64,000 bases of DNA from contig OZ024914.1 in the NCBI GenBank assembly GCA_964017125.1, forward strand, positions 16,685,920-16,749,919, in the 5' to 3' direction. This document shows positions 51,150 to 62,958 of the stretch, piece after piece. The notes beneath the pieces were generated by a model. The model did no database searches and was not told the origin of the DNA. It was given only the letters and a program-made list of their open reading frames with translations. The DNA comes from Flabesymbios commensalis (lineage: Eukaryota > Annelida > Polychaeta > Terebellida > Flabelligeridae). Numbering within the stretch: the first letter of the stretch is position 1; every line of letters begins with the position of its first letter. The position numbers and the translations under genes are program-made.

Positions 51150-53862
51150 ATATTTCTATATCTACATAAAAATGAAGAAGACAAAGGTCCAATAACAAAG
51201 AGGATTATGTTAAGTCAACTTTCCGCTGTGTATGACACCCTAGGATTAATCGGGCCTATTATTTTCAAAGGGAAATCTATATTTCAAGAGACGACCCGTT
51301 TTAAGTCCACCTGGGATGAAACTCTTAATCAAAATATTAGCAACAAATGGAGGGCATGGTTAGATTCTATGAAAGGCCTGTGTGGATTAAAATTTCCCAG
51401 GTGCATATGTCCTGCTATTTATGTAGGAAGTGTGGCCGAGCTACATCACTTTAGCGATGCTTCACAGATGTGGTATGCTGCATGCTCGTACATACGTTTC
51501 ATTAATGCTAGTGGACAGGTACATTTAGTCGAATGGCAGTCAACTCATCCCCCCTACCAACTCATCCCCCATACCAACTCAACCCCAGTTCACACCTGGG
51601 TAAACCAGCTCATCCCCAGCCCTCCAACAGCTATAACCAACTCATCCCCCCGGCCGTCAATACCTTACCAACTCATCCCCAGCCATCGGCCAAGTGTTAC
51701 CAACTCATCCCCAACTCATGACTATATTGTAGGCTATCTGAACTGTTTTAAAGTTAGACATACGGACAGCCAGCGATTACTCATACTTTGGGAGTGTAAT
51801 AAAACACATTTATTATTAGAAGCAATATATTTATTTAAAAAAACATATTATAACATGTAGACATATTAACATTTAATTAGCAGGTCGCAGGTCGCATGGC
51901 TATAAAACATGAAATATACATAATATAAAACATATAATTCATTTAAAAACATTTAGACATAGGCCTATTAACATTAAATTAAAAATAGCAGGTCACATGA
52001 TTATATATGAAATATACATAAAGATACATAATGTATATAGAACATTAAAAAGTCTTGTGTGAGCAGTTTACAGTGTGGGGGCATTCAGGTGAGCACACGA
52101 TCTTAACAAGGAATACGGGGTCTTCTTGTAACATTATGGTCCGTATTCAATGACAATATTGAAATATATCCAGGGGTCTAACTGTGAACTAACAGCTGGA
52201 GCCGTGAAATGTCAACGGCTTGGATGAGTTGCTAGTCTTTGGTGAACTCACCCGCTCCACCCCTTGCACCTCAGGTGTTGTGATGAGGATTATTGTGCTA
52301 ATTCAGACATGTCAGCGAGAGCCGCTCGTGAAATGTCAACGGCTTTGATAAGTTGTGAGTCTTTGATTAATCCGCTCCACTAATACTCGCTAAATGTCAA
52401 CGAAAATCTAATGCGTTCAAGGGGTCAGATACGATTGCAATTTTAGTATTTTATAGCAAATAAACAAGTGACATACCCGGTATATATCTGATAATAATTA
52501 ACAAATAAGCAGTATATGTCATATCACTCTGTCGAGTTGTTACCCTTCACAAATGTTGATGACGAACAATAGATAAAACAATCACAAATATATTCAATTA
52601 TATTTACGAGTAACAAAATGAAAAAGGTAACTATATATCAGTAAAGATATATTTATTTGTGGAAGTAATAAGTGATAATCCCTGAAAACGCTGAATTGTG
52701 AAAGCCGCCGATATCACATTTACGGGAAACAGAAAAAATGGTTATTATCAGTTAGAGTATATCTCTTGGAATATCGGATGTTTGATATTATAAGTAAACA
52801 TAGTCTTTAAGAAATATAAAATATTTGTATAAGATAATCCCTGAAAACGCTGACCTGTGAAAGCCGTTAGTGTTCGCATGAATGTGTTATATGCGTCACA
52901 TGGTATCAGCGCGGATATTTTTTTAGCGCTGTTCACAAATCAGAGGAGGAGGTGTGATGGTAGGGTCACTGTTAAAGGGATTTGGGAATTTTGTGCTGGC
53001 AATTGTTCTTATAATGACAGTTTATGAAACACTATACTATTATAGCGGGGGCAGTCTGTGAAGTACAATTAGGTATAACAGTGGATCAAACGGTAAGATA
53101 ACTAAAACTTAAAGGGTTGACTATAAAATATATATCAAGAAGTATTAACTATTTATAGCAATAGACTGGCGAAATAAGAACACGACTGACTTATTAATCG
53201 GCTAATGTTAAAAAGTAACATAGCCGCGCTAAAGATTTAAAGGGTTGACCATAAAAATATATATCAAGAATTATTACCTATTTATAACAATAGACAGGCG
53301 AAATAAAGATAGCAAATAATATATAATATACGTTTTTAAACACTGTCTTCTGTTATTATTCTGTTATTATAACAACAACAATATTGTTAGGCGTAAGCAT
53401 AATATGCTTAAATTATATTTTATTCAAGTCAGATTTTAAAACATATCTTATACCTTTAAGTGATCATCAGCAAAAATAATTAAATATCATTAAAGACAAG
53501 TTAATACAAACTCATCCCCAAAGCCTAAGGTGCAACGCTCATGACCAACCCATCCCCAGCCCTCAACAGCTATAACCAACTCATCCCCAGCCTGCCAACA
53601 GCTATAACCAACTCATCCCCAGCCCGTCAACACCTATACCAACTCATCCCCTGATATACCGGGGGATGAGTTGGTATAGGGGATGAGTTGACTGCACACC
53701 CATTTAGTCTTAGTGGCAAGTAAGTCGAGGTTGGCATCACTAAAGCAGATCACTATCCATCGCCTGGAATTATCAGCAGCGGTATGTGACACCTAGCACC
53801 CACTCGATGAATTAATGATCTACCATTCTACCTATTATAAGCCTAAAAGGGCCGTTGCAGTG
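51150..53862 (+). mobile_element. BEL/Pao LTR-element fossil, reverse transcriptase/RNase H part
   Basis: Coding traces such as LSAVYDTLGLIGPIIFKGKS and AELHHFSDASQMWYAACSYI at 51190-51520 match the connection and RNase H region of BEL/Pao polyproteins. More of the same region (ITIHRLELSAAV) lies at 53740-53790, beyond a 2.17-kb DNA element inserted at 51531. The fossil is broken, old and lacks visible LTRs. Confidence 0.75.
51531..53700. mobile_element. 2.17-kb inverted-repeat element with CAACTCATCCCC arrays and 9-bp TSD
   Basis: CATTTAGTC flanks both sides (51522-51530 and 53701-53709). The ends read G....GCAGTCAACTCATCCCC inward from each side. Next to the left end (51537-51725) and right end (53510-53695) lie arrays of ACCAACTCATCCCC units spaced by 15-35 bp. 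The final 40 bp on the right invert the motif and form a hairpin. The interior (51850-53460) is AT-rich, lacks an ORF and is built of several diverged 60-130-bp direct duplications. The host is a BEL/Pao fossil whose coding traces resume after the element. The 9-bp duplication would fit Mutator-like elements; this is inference. Confidence 0.8.
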
Positions 53863-53865
53863 CTA

Positions 53866-53994
53866 GTAGTAGTAGTAGTAAATCATTGCTTTACGTCACT
53901 TTTCGGCACAAAAGGTCTTTTAAGTGACATTATAATACGATAAAAACGTTGTAGTCAATTGATGAGATGAATGATGTACAGATGATGATGTGAG
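53866..53994 (-). mobile_element. SINE-like 3' fragment
   Basis: The last 129 bp of the SINE-like family, from the (GTA)n tail to GATGATGATGTGAG, in minus orientation. A 5'-truncated copy without a clear duplication. Confidence 0.75.
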
Positions 53995-54690
53995 CTGAAA
54001 CCAGTTAATTACATAAATATAATTTATTTCCATAATTGCATTTTAATGATCAAAACTCACCTGAACATGGCGTACCAAAGTACAAAACTGCAACATTGTT
54101 CCAGGCCTACACCCAGGGCACTACCTGAGTCAAGTGTTTATTAGATTACAGTAATATGCGATAATTGTTACCTTCTGATCTGCTGATGTGTTATCTAATA
54201 ATTGTAAACTATTTTAGTAATTATTGCCCTGTTTGGCTGCGGGTTTAGTCAAGTGAAGTTATTAATTGTCTAAGATATATTGTAATAATTACATATGTTA
54301 CCAACTCACGAATTGAGCATTCAATTCACCAGATTTAATAAATTTATGCAAATATATGTAAATAATACCTGTGTGATTATAAGACACTAATTTGTCCTGT
54401 TTTCTATATCTGCCGCAACAGGAGCTTGTCCAGCTTGACTCACACCTGTGCTCCGTACGTGATATCCTATAGCGTATCATTGTTATTTAAGGCGCCAATG
54501 TTTGTAAGTGTCATTAAATGACGTCCGTATTGTTAAGTTATTTATTGTATCACAGTATTTTTAACGACAAATTTCATTTGTTTCATGTAATAAAAGTGAG
54601 GTATGTGTTTACAGATCCACCAGTTTTGACATATGACAATAAAACTAGTAAAACAACTCTTTCTTAAGTCATTTCTGTGTGCGTGATTGG
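53995..54690. other. Unassigned
   Basis: No gene, exon or repeat end recognised in about 700 bp of AT-rich sequence. Confidence 0.4.
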
Positions 54691-56245
54691 CCTTGTCCCC
54701 GTGGTACACTACAATAAGAATAATTGGTTATCTAAATTCTACACGTCATCTATATTTCCGGTCAATCATGTTGACGAAAATGACGAATATATTGCTGCGA
54801 TTTCTGAAGAAAGCATTAAATGTGAAGTTGTAGTAGTAGTAGTAGTAAATCATTGCTTTACGTCACTTTCCGGCACAAAACGTCTTTTAAGTGACATTAT
54901 AATACGATAAAAACGTTGTAGTCAATTGATGAGATGAATGATGTACTGATGATGATGTGAGGGTGGGGGTGATAGGGCATGGTGGGTTATTGAGAGCGTT
55001 TTCCTTCGCTCGCCCGATAAGGGGTTCTGGGCATGTCTAGGGGATATACCCCCAGACATGCCCAGACGGCCGGAGACTTGAGTTTCGCTGTACAATTTAA
55101 TGATGAAACTCGTGGCATTTTGCGCAGCTCCGCTATCCTCGGGTCGGATAGTCCCCAGAGTAACAATAGGAAGGATCACTCCCTCTGGGTAACTCCATTC
55201 ATCCCACGTGAGAGACCTAATGTCAAACACGCTATTGCCGGTTATTTAAGGCTACCACGGCCTACATCAGCTCCAGCACTGATGCGGGTGCTGCATTGGC
55301 TCTGCTGTTGAGCGGAGGAACCAGGGTACGCCACTGGCAATCCGCCCGAAGATTATAGCCAGATACGAGGAGGCTGCAGCTGCCCTTGGATGATTGCTGT
55401 AGACTAGTGCTTCCGTACAATGCCGTAACAGCATCCAACAGACGAAACAGATCCCTAATGACCCTCCCCGGATGGGGGCGAAAAGTACTACTACTAGCAA
55501 TCATCCCAGTACCCCGTGAAGTTGTAACTCTTGAATCGTTGGAGGAGAAAATGTTTAATCCATCTGAACTGAATGAACAAGACTCGTTATTCTCACTTGG
55601 TGATTCTGATCCTGAGTTACAATTTTATGATGACAATAGACATATTAATAACTTGGTGAATTTTAAATATTATTTAGAAAATAATTTTAACGACAACTGT
55701 AAGGCAGTAGATGTTGATGAATTTTCTATTATCCAATTAATGTTCGTTGTATTTCTAAAAATCTACAGCATTTTGAGCTATTTATGTCAAATTTAAATCT
55801 ACATTTTACTGTAGTATGCATAACAGAATCATGGTGAAAGGAATGAAATGTAAATATATATGCATGAACGGGTTATAAACATGAACATGTGTGTCGCAAA
55901 CATAAGGCTGGTGGCAGTGTTTCTTAATTTATAAAGGAACACGTTGAATACAAATGCCGCACAGACCTAAATATAATAAATAAATACATGGAATCGAACT
56001 TTATAAGAGATACCTAAAAGGTATAATTCAGTGTCTAACAAGAATATTATTATTGGTGTCGTATACAGACCACCCGATACAGATGTTAATATGTTTACTG
56101 TTTTTCCATAATATTGCTCAGTTTAATATGTCAGATTTACTGATTTTCAGTATATTAACATGTTTAATGTCAATGTTTTGCTGTTATGCATTTATGACAA
56201 TAAATAATCTTGAATCTAATCTTGAGTCTAAACAGAATATTGAGG
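54690..56245 (+). pseudogene. PHD-endonuclease LINE, second copy, internally deleted
   Basis: It starts inside the PHD finger (NNWLSKFYTSSIFPVNHVDE), is split by a SINE-like insertion at 54833-55515, and resumes with FNPSELNEQDSLFSLGDSDP and VDVDEFSIIQ. The endonuclease follows with IIIGVVYRPPDTDVNMF near 56045-56095. It then jumps to a 3' end with a short (ATCTTGA)n tail near 56205-56230. Several frame breaks are present. The linker between PHD and endonuclease is colinear with the 48 kb copy, which shows that the two domains belong to one element. Confidence 0.7.
54833..55515 (-). mobile_element. SINE-like element, full length, 11-bp TSD
   Basis: A 683-bp copy flanked by GTGAAGTTGTA at 54822-54832 and 55516-55526. 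The comparison with the 48 kb sister LINE, which lacks it, proves the insertion point. Confidence 0.9.
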
Positions 56246-56795
56246 ATGCACATGGTCCTGGAAATTATGGATTCTTCCCACTTCACTTTTTACCCATTTT
56301 TTGGCATCACTATTCACTTTTTATAGGGGAAAAATGATATAAATATAGATAAAAATGGATATACATTTTTAGATTCCTTTTTTACACTATTTATAAACTG
56401 AAATAATACTCGATGTTCGGCCCTTAAGAACAGGCACTTCGACGTTCATTCGATTAGTTTTTTAACCCATGTGCACCCTCAATATTTCTGATGATGACAT
56501 CACATGACTGAAAGAAAAATTTTGTGATAATAAAGAGCCACCTGGTTACTGACACTATGACTATAGTTGTAGCTACCCGGTGACTGGTTATATATTAGGT
56601 CTGGCGTGGACCAATCAAAAGGCTTCAAGAAAATCCATTCCTGTGCAATGTCCTACTGACTAGTTGTCTTATTAATTATGCTAATCTTATTTGTCATAAT
56701 CTGCCAAATAATCGAGCCCTAAAAAATCACATGGTGTCAGGAGTGGGTTCATCATAAATATATTGAAACCACCAGAAGCTGTCAATCTGACGACA
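56246..56795. other. Unassigned
   Basis: About 550 bp after the LINE tail with no gene recognised. Confidence 0.4.
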
Positions 56796-56805
56796 AGTAA
56801 GTAAG

Positions 56806-57226
56806 TAGTAGTAAATCATTGCTTTACGTCACTTTTCGGCACAAAAGGTCTTTTAAGTGACATTATAATACGATAAAAACGTTGTAGTCAATTAATGAGA
56901 TGAATGATGTACAGATGATGATGTGAAGGTGGGGTGAGAGGGCATGGTGGGTTATTGAGAGCGTTTTCCTTCGCTCGCCCGATAAGGGGTTCTGGGCATG
57001 TCTGGGGGTATATCCCCTAGACATGCCCAGAACCCCTTATCGGGTGAGCGAAGGAAAACGCTCTCAATAACCCACCATGCCTTATCACCCCCACCCTCAC
57101 ATCATCATCTGTACATCATTCATCTCATCAATTGACTACAACGTTTTTATCGTATTATAATGTCACTTAAAAGACCTTTTGTGCCGAAAAGTGACGTAAA
57201 GCAATGATTTACTACTACTACTACTA
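56806..57226. repeat. SINE-like palindromic dimer
   Basis: Two roughly 205-bp 3' halves of the SINE-like family lie head-to-head, minus orientation on the left and plus on the right. They meet at the element's internal hairpin GGGCATGTCT/AGACATGCCC near 57010. The arms differ at only a few positions. Both outer ends have (GTA)n-type tails. Confidence 0.88.
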
Positions 57227-57445
57227 GGTCGCAATTCTCCTCCCAATAAATATATGTTTGTGAAATAGGCATGACCAATTCTGGCCCTGCATAAGACTTC
57301 GTCATCTCTTTTGCGTCCCATTGGTGTAAAAGATCGCTTAATAGTTGATTGTACCTCCAACAACTTGCTGGTGACATCGATTAACCTTGCAAAATGTCAT
57401 CAAGGTAGACAGAGATGTTGTACTTGAAATCAGTATATGGTATAT
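57227..57445 (-). pseudogene. Nimb-type ORF2 C-terminal fragment
   Basis: Minus-strand match to the last part of ORF2 (IKRSFTPMGRKRDDEVLCRA, RIGHAYFTNIYLLGGELRP). It is truncated by the palindromic dimer on one side and near TATATGG at 57445 on the other. Confidence 0.75.
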
Positions 57446-58035
57446 GGTCACTTCTCACTAAACTGCAACACATAGGTTTCCACACCATATATTTTGTGGG
57501 GGGGAGGGTGTTACCTCCACGTGGTCCCCCTGGTAACTTCTTTTAGAAGGCTAAACACACCCTCAACCTGTTTGCCGTTGGTTGCATCCCGTATAGGTGG
57601 GAGAAGGGATCCTGGTGGTTGAGGGTGTAGGAGCCTGCGGACTCCATACTCCCAACACACCACTTTGGCCCTTATCTCATTGAGACGGGTGGTCTGGTGG
57701 GCCCGGCCAGATCAATCGGCTGGTCTCGTTGATTTGGTGTTCATACTTGTTTATTATTTATCGTTTCGCCTCATCTTATCATCAAAGACGTATTCTACAG
57801 GTAGCACTTTCTCATTACTATATACACGAATCTGAACACCAAATCACGTTGCTCATGGGCTGATTAAGTGAAAGGATGTGTACTGCGGTTATTGCAACTG
57901 CTGTTCTTTTGCTATGAGTATATCACCCTGGTAGCTCTGACAATTCTAACGCAGGGTACCGCGGGCAAATTGTCCCCTGGTAGGGCTCCGAGGCGGGTGG
58001 AGCGCTAGGGTGATGAAAAACAATACCAATGCAAT

Positions 58036-59430
58036 ATGGCTGATGACAATCCACCCCCGCCCAAAACTAGCAATCAAAAGAAAAGAAAAAAGAGAGAAAA
58101 TAACAGTCCATCAGATGAAGAGGCCGAGTATACTGCAAGGTACCAAAAAATTGTTTCCGAAATGCAAAAAGCAAAACTAACTTTCCCGCGCTTTTTGTTG
58201 ATGATGTCTGGAGATGAGGACAAATCCCTCTCCAGACTCTCAACATTTGCCATACAAAAAGGCATAGAGGGCTTGATTGGAGAGCCTAAGAACATCAAAA
58301 GGCTTAGGTCTGGCGACCTCTTAATTGAGGTCGACAGAGAAACCTTCTCCATCAAGCTCTTGGCAATCAAACATATAGCTGGAATTCCTGTGAAGGTTTC
58401 TCCTCACAGGACTTTAAACACCTCAAAGGGTGTCATTCGAACTAAAGAAATTAAAAACACTACCAATGAAGAACTAAAAACACAATTAAAAAGACAAGGA
58501 GTTTCCGATGCTAAAATTATCACAATAAGAAAGAATGGAGATATAATTAAATTGAACACAGCAGTGCTCACTTTCAACTTCCCAAAGCCACCGGCTGATA
58601 TCAAGGTTGGCTTTCAGCTATGCCCTGTACAATTGTATATACAACACCCTTTGAGGTGTTTCAAGTGCCAACAATTTGGCCACCACCAGGAAGGTTGCAA
58701 GAGAGAGCGTGTCTGTGGACGCTGTGGTCAATCGACGGAACATCCTGACTCCTCTTGCACCTATCCAATAAAATGTGCCAACTGTGGTGGGAACCACACA
58801 GCCTATTCCAGAGATTGCCCCCGATGGAAAACGGAGAAAGAAATCCAACGTATCCGAACGGAACGGAAGATTTCTTTCCCAGAAGCTCGTAAAATCGTTG
58901 AAGGAGTAACTGGAAAACCATCATATGCCAGCGTTTTGGCTAAACAGGTTGTGTCGGTTGGTTGCCAGACTGACCTACCGGAGGTCACGTCTGCAGCTGG
59001 TGCAACAAATGTTACCAAAACAGCTGCGGCCCCTTCAGCAAAACCTAATACAAACAATAAAGCTACCCCCAATGCCTCAAAGATACTAGCAAATGATGCC
59101 AAACAAGACGCCAAACAAGCAAAGAATAACACAACTCAGCCTCAAAATAGCAAAGATAAGAAAAAGGAAACAACGAATAAACCATCAATAGCAGAAAAAC
59201 CAACAAAAGAAAAGAAAGGCACGCATACAACAGTTAAACCAAGAACAAATAACAGTGGGATCGGTCGGCTGCAAAAGGGCATGGATGATCCCATATCTGT
59301 ACATAATAGGTTTGAATCCATGGACTGCTCACACGAGGCAGATAGCAGTGATAGTGAGGTATTTGTATCTCCCGACACCGTCGCTGCACTCCAGGCACAG
59401 ATAAAACCAGGGAGGCATAAAAATTCATAA
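58036..59430 (+). CDS. LINE ORF1, CCHC zinc-knuckle gag-like protein
   Basis: 464 intact codons starting at ATG after CAATGCAAT. A basic, Lys/Arg-rich N-terminus (NQKKRKKRENNSPSDEEAEY) leads to an RRM-like region (about residues 60-180, SPHRTLNTSKGVIRTKEIKN). Three zinc knuckles lie near residues 205-260: CFKCQQFGHHQEGC, CGRCGQSTEHPDSSC and CANCGGNHTAYSRDC. The C-terminal part is a low-complexity Lys/Asn/Thr/Ala linker. Such proteins bind element RNA and act as nucleic-acid chaperones in the ribonucleoprotein particle. The stop overlaps the ORF2 start as TAATG, which suggests termination-reinitiation. Confidence 0.92.
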   Translation: MADDNPPPPKTSNQKKRKKRENNSPSDEEAEYTARYQKIVSEMQKAKLTFPRFLLMMSGDEDKSLSRLSTFAIQKGIEGLIGEPKNIKRLRSGDLLIEVDRETFSIKLLAIKHIAGIPVKVSPHRTLNTSKGVIRTKEIKNTTNEELKTQLKRQGVSDAKIITIRKNGDIIKLNTAVLTFNFPKPPADIKVGFQLCPVQLYIQHPLRCFKCQQFGHHQEGCKRERVCGRCGQSTEHPDSSCTYPIKCANCGGNHTAYSRDCPRWKTEKEIQRIRTERKISFPEARKIVEGVTGKPSYASVLAKQVVSVGCQTDLPEVTSAAGATNVTKTAAAPSAKPNTNNKATPNASKILANDAKQDAKQAKNNTTQPQNSKDKKKETTNKPSIAEKPTKEKKGTHTTVKPRTNNSGIGRLQKGMDDPISVHNRFESMDCSHEADSSDSEVFVSPDTVAALQAQIKPGRHKNS

Positions 59431-62400
59431 TGGCCCACAAAATCATACAATGGAACTGTCGAGGTTTAAGGTCACATTACAATGACCTGGCTATTCTTCT
59501 GCAGGAGCACAGCCCAACAGCTGTGTGCCTGCAGGAGACTAACTTAAAACCTAATACTAACATAAGTTTTAAAAACTATTCAATAAACAATTGTTTTGGC
59601 CCTGCCAATAATGAAAGGGCCTGCTGGGGGGTTTCCATCCTTGTAAAGGATGGAACACCACATCAACAGATTACGTTGAATACAAATTTACAGGCTGTGG
59701 CGGTTAACATAAACTGTCACAGGCCAATGACAATATGCTCTGTTTATTTACCGCCGAGCCGCTCAGTAGATGTTGTGGAATTGAGGCAGCTGGTAAAACA
59801 ATTGCCCAAGCCCTTCATGCTACTGGGCGATTTTAACGGGCACCACACAATGTGGGGCTGTAGGGACATCAACCCACGGGGCAGAATAATAGAAGACTTC
59901 CTCTCAGAGGAAAATCTCTGCATTTTTAATGATGATACTACCACCTATTTGCACCCTGCTTCAGGATCTGCAACAGCCATTGACCTATCCTTGTGTGATC
60001 CCGATTTATATTTGGATTACACTTGGAGGGTCAACGAGTGATCATTATCCTATATTTATAGAGAGCAACAACTCTATTGTTGAAGAAAGAGTGCAGCATT
60101 GGAGGCTGCACAGAGCAGATTGGGAGGCCTTCCAACAGTCTTGTGGGGAGAGCCTCACAATCTCTCAATTTGAGAATGAAGAGGGGGTTGATGACCCTAT
60201 AGCCCTTTTTACATCCAAGTTACACAATATAGCAGATAAAAGCATACCCAAAACTTCGACAGTTCCCAAAAAACTCGGCAAACCCTGGTTTGATGAAGGT
60301 TGCCGAAAGGCAATAGACAAAAGGAAAAAATCCTTGCAAAAATTTAAAAAACATCCAACTAGGCAAAACCTTGACGGATATAAGAAAGATTACGCTAAAG
60401 CTCGCCGCACAATCAGTGAAGCCAAGCGGCAATCTTGGAGAGCATATGTCTCCACACTAAATAATAATACATCGGCAAAACATACTTGGCAAATGCTGCA
60501 CAGAATCAGTGGCAAGAGGAAAGATAAAACCATCAAGTACCTTGTCACTGATTCTGACACAATAACCAATAAAACGGATATGACGTCAGATAATGACGAA
60601 AAGTACAATGTTAATTTCTCTAAACGAGAACTAATTAAATCTATCGCTCAGGCAACTGATTCGGCAACTGGCCCTGATGAAATTCACTACCAGTTTCTGA
60701 AACATTTGCCTGATGTATCACTTGATCTGTTGCTTCTACTCTTGAATGATCTGTGGCAACAGTGATCCCGATCCCTAAACCTGGAAAAGTTCGAACAGAT
60801 CCTAATAATTATAGGCCAATAGCATTGACAAGTTGTCTTTGCAAAATCATGGAGCGCATGATCAATCATCGTCTCACATGGTTTTTACAAGACAATAACA
60901 TAATAACTAAATATCAATGTGGTTTTCAAAAAGGAAAAGCACAACAGACCATTTGGTCAGACTAGAGACTTATATCCGTCAAGGTTTTGTTAAAAATCAA
61001 CATACAGTTGGAGTATTTTTTTATTTAGAAAAGGCCTATGATACCACATGGAAGGGTGGTATCATAAAAGATCTCCATGAAATGGGCCTGAAGGGTAGAT
61101 TACCCTTATTCATTGACAATTTTTTAAAGGGGAGAAAATTTAAAGTCCGCTTGGACAACACCCACTCTTCACTAAATCCACAGGAGGAGGGTGTCCCACA
61201 AGGTAGTATCCTTTCACCAACTCTATTTACCGTTAAAATAAACAGTATAATTGATTCTTTACCACAAGATATTGAAAAATCATTATATGTTGATGATCTG
61301 GCTGTTTACTGCCAGTCAAGCAATATGGCAATAATTGAGCGGCGCCTGCAAGGTTGCCTCGATAAGTTAGTGACTTGTGCGGATGAGAACGGCTTTAAAT
61401 TTTCTCCCACAAAAACTTTATGTGTACATTTTTGCAAAAAAAATGGCTTACAGCCTGAGCCTAATCTCAAACTATATGGACAACAGCTTCCTGTTGAAGA
61501 GCAGGTCAAATTTCTTGGTCTGTTTTTCAACAAGAAGCTCAGTTTTATTCCACACATCAAATATATGAAAGATAAGTGTAGGAAAGCATTACAATTACTA
61601 CGAGTTATATTCAGCAAGGATTGGGGTGGTGACCGGACAACCTTACTGAGGATTTACCGGTCTCACATCAGATCCAAACTGGATTATGGTTGTATTGTTT
61701 ATGGTTCAGCGAGACGATCGTACTTAGCAGTACTTGATCCAATCGCGAACCAAGGTTTGAGATTATGCTCAGGGGCATTTCGAACATCACCAATCGAAAG
61801 TCTTCAGGTGGAGACCGGTGAGCCCTCTTTAAAGACTCGCCGGTTGAAGCTGAGCCTGCAATACTATATGAAGATGAGAGCAAATCCTGAGAACCCGGCA
61901 TACTCGTGTGTTGTCAACCCAGAGTACAAGAGACTGTTCAATAACAAGCCAGGGACTATACCTACTTTGGGTATAAGGCTTTAACCCCATCTGGAGGACA
62001 TGGAGGTGGAGCTCGACGCAATTAGCGTTGTGCGCCCACCAGAATGTCCACCCTGGCTTCTCCAACAGCCTAATATACTTTTAACCTCTCAGATCTCAGG
62101 AAAGGAGACACCTGTCCCATTGTCTTCCAGAGCATGTTGCTTGAGTTATTTTGTAGATTTCCGAGGCACTGGAAGGTGTATACTGACGGATCAAAGGAAG
62201 ACAAGAGGACAGCTATGTCCTTTGTCTGTGATGATCATGAATTTAGCTGCCGCATCAACGATGAGGCTTCAATTTGCACAGCAGAGCTGTTAGCTATTGA
62301 AGCTGCCATCGAATACATCTGGGATAGTAGTGACGAAGAGTTTATGATCACCACAGACTCGCTATCTTCATTGCAGGCTCTTAAGAGTCAAAAACTCAAC

Positions 62401-62958
62401 AACCCAATTGTTTCCAATATTTTGCATATGTGTCACTACTTGTCTGGGCACAAGGACATTATTTTTTGCTGGGTACCCAGCCATATTGGAATACAGGGCA
62501 ATGAACGGGCTGATTTTTTGGCCAAGGCTGCCCTGGATAAGACTAAACAGTTTTATTATATACCATATACTGATTTCAAGTACAACATCTCTGTCTACCT
62601 TGATGACATTTTGCAAGGTGAATGGAACATCAATGTCGCCAGCAAATTGTTCGAGGTACAACCAATCATTAAGCGATCTTTTACACCAATGGAACGCCGA
62701 AGAGATGACGTTGTATTATGCAGGGCCAGAATTGGCCATGCCTATTTCACAAACGGCTATTTATTGAGAGGAGAATTGCGACCTATGTGCTGCAATACTC
62801 GTTTCACTGTAAGACATGTCCTTCTAAGTTGTGCGAAATATGCGCACATCAGAAGGAAGTATTTTGCATTTAATTCCTTATTTGAGCTATTCAGAGACAC
62901 CCTTGCTGGTTTTATTATTCAGTTCCTTCGGGAATGTAACCTATATTCTATGTTTTAA
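59430..62958 (+). pseudogene. LINE ORF2: endonuclease, reverse transcriptase, RNase H (damaged)
   Basis: The endonuclease (59430-60041) has IQWNCRGLRSHYNDLA, CLQETNLKP and GDFNGHHTMWGC. The reverse transcriptase has the FFYLEKAYDTTWKGG and EEGVPQGSILSP blocks and the catalytic YVDD at 61286-61297. The RNase H (62170-62530) has YTDGS, TAELLAIEAA and TDSLSSL. Compared with the copy at 36-39.6 kb: a 14-bp loss near 60039 and a roughly 34-bp loss near 60760 shift the frame, about 110 bp are lost in frame near 60582, single-base losses occur near 60938 and 62080, and a CAA-to-TAA change lies at 61982. The first two losses sit between short microhomologies. The sequence is otherwise very close, so decay is recent. 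Confidence 0.88.

Noticed and set aside
51150-51530. A host gene encoding the frame that ends in the CAACTCATCCCC repeats
   Set aside because: The protein-like part matches BEL/Pao polyprotein sequence and the repetitive Pro/Ser-rich end is translation of the inserted DNA element.
57480-57510. The (G)n run as a separate simple repeat
   Set aside because: The same run lies at the 5' edge of the derivatives at 18.2 and 41.6 kb, so it is part of the LINE 5' end.
58074-59446. Long antisense open frames across LINE ORF1 (for example 58803-59132 and 59142-59450)
   Set aside because: They mirror the biased codons of the real ORF1 and have no domain of their own.
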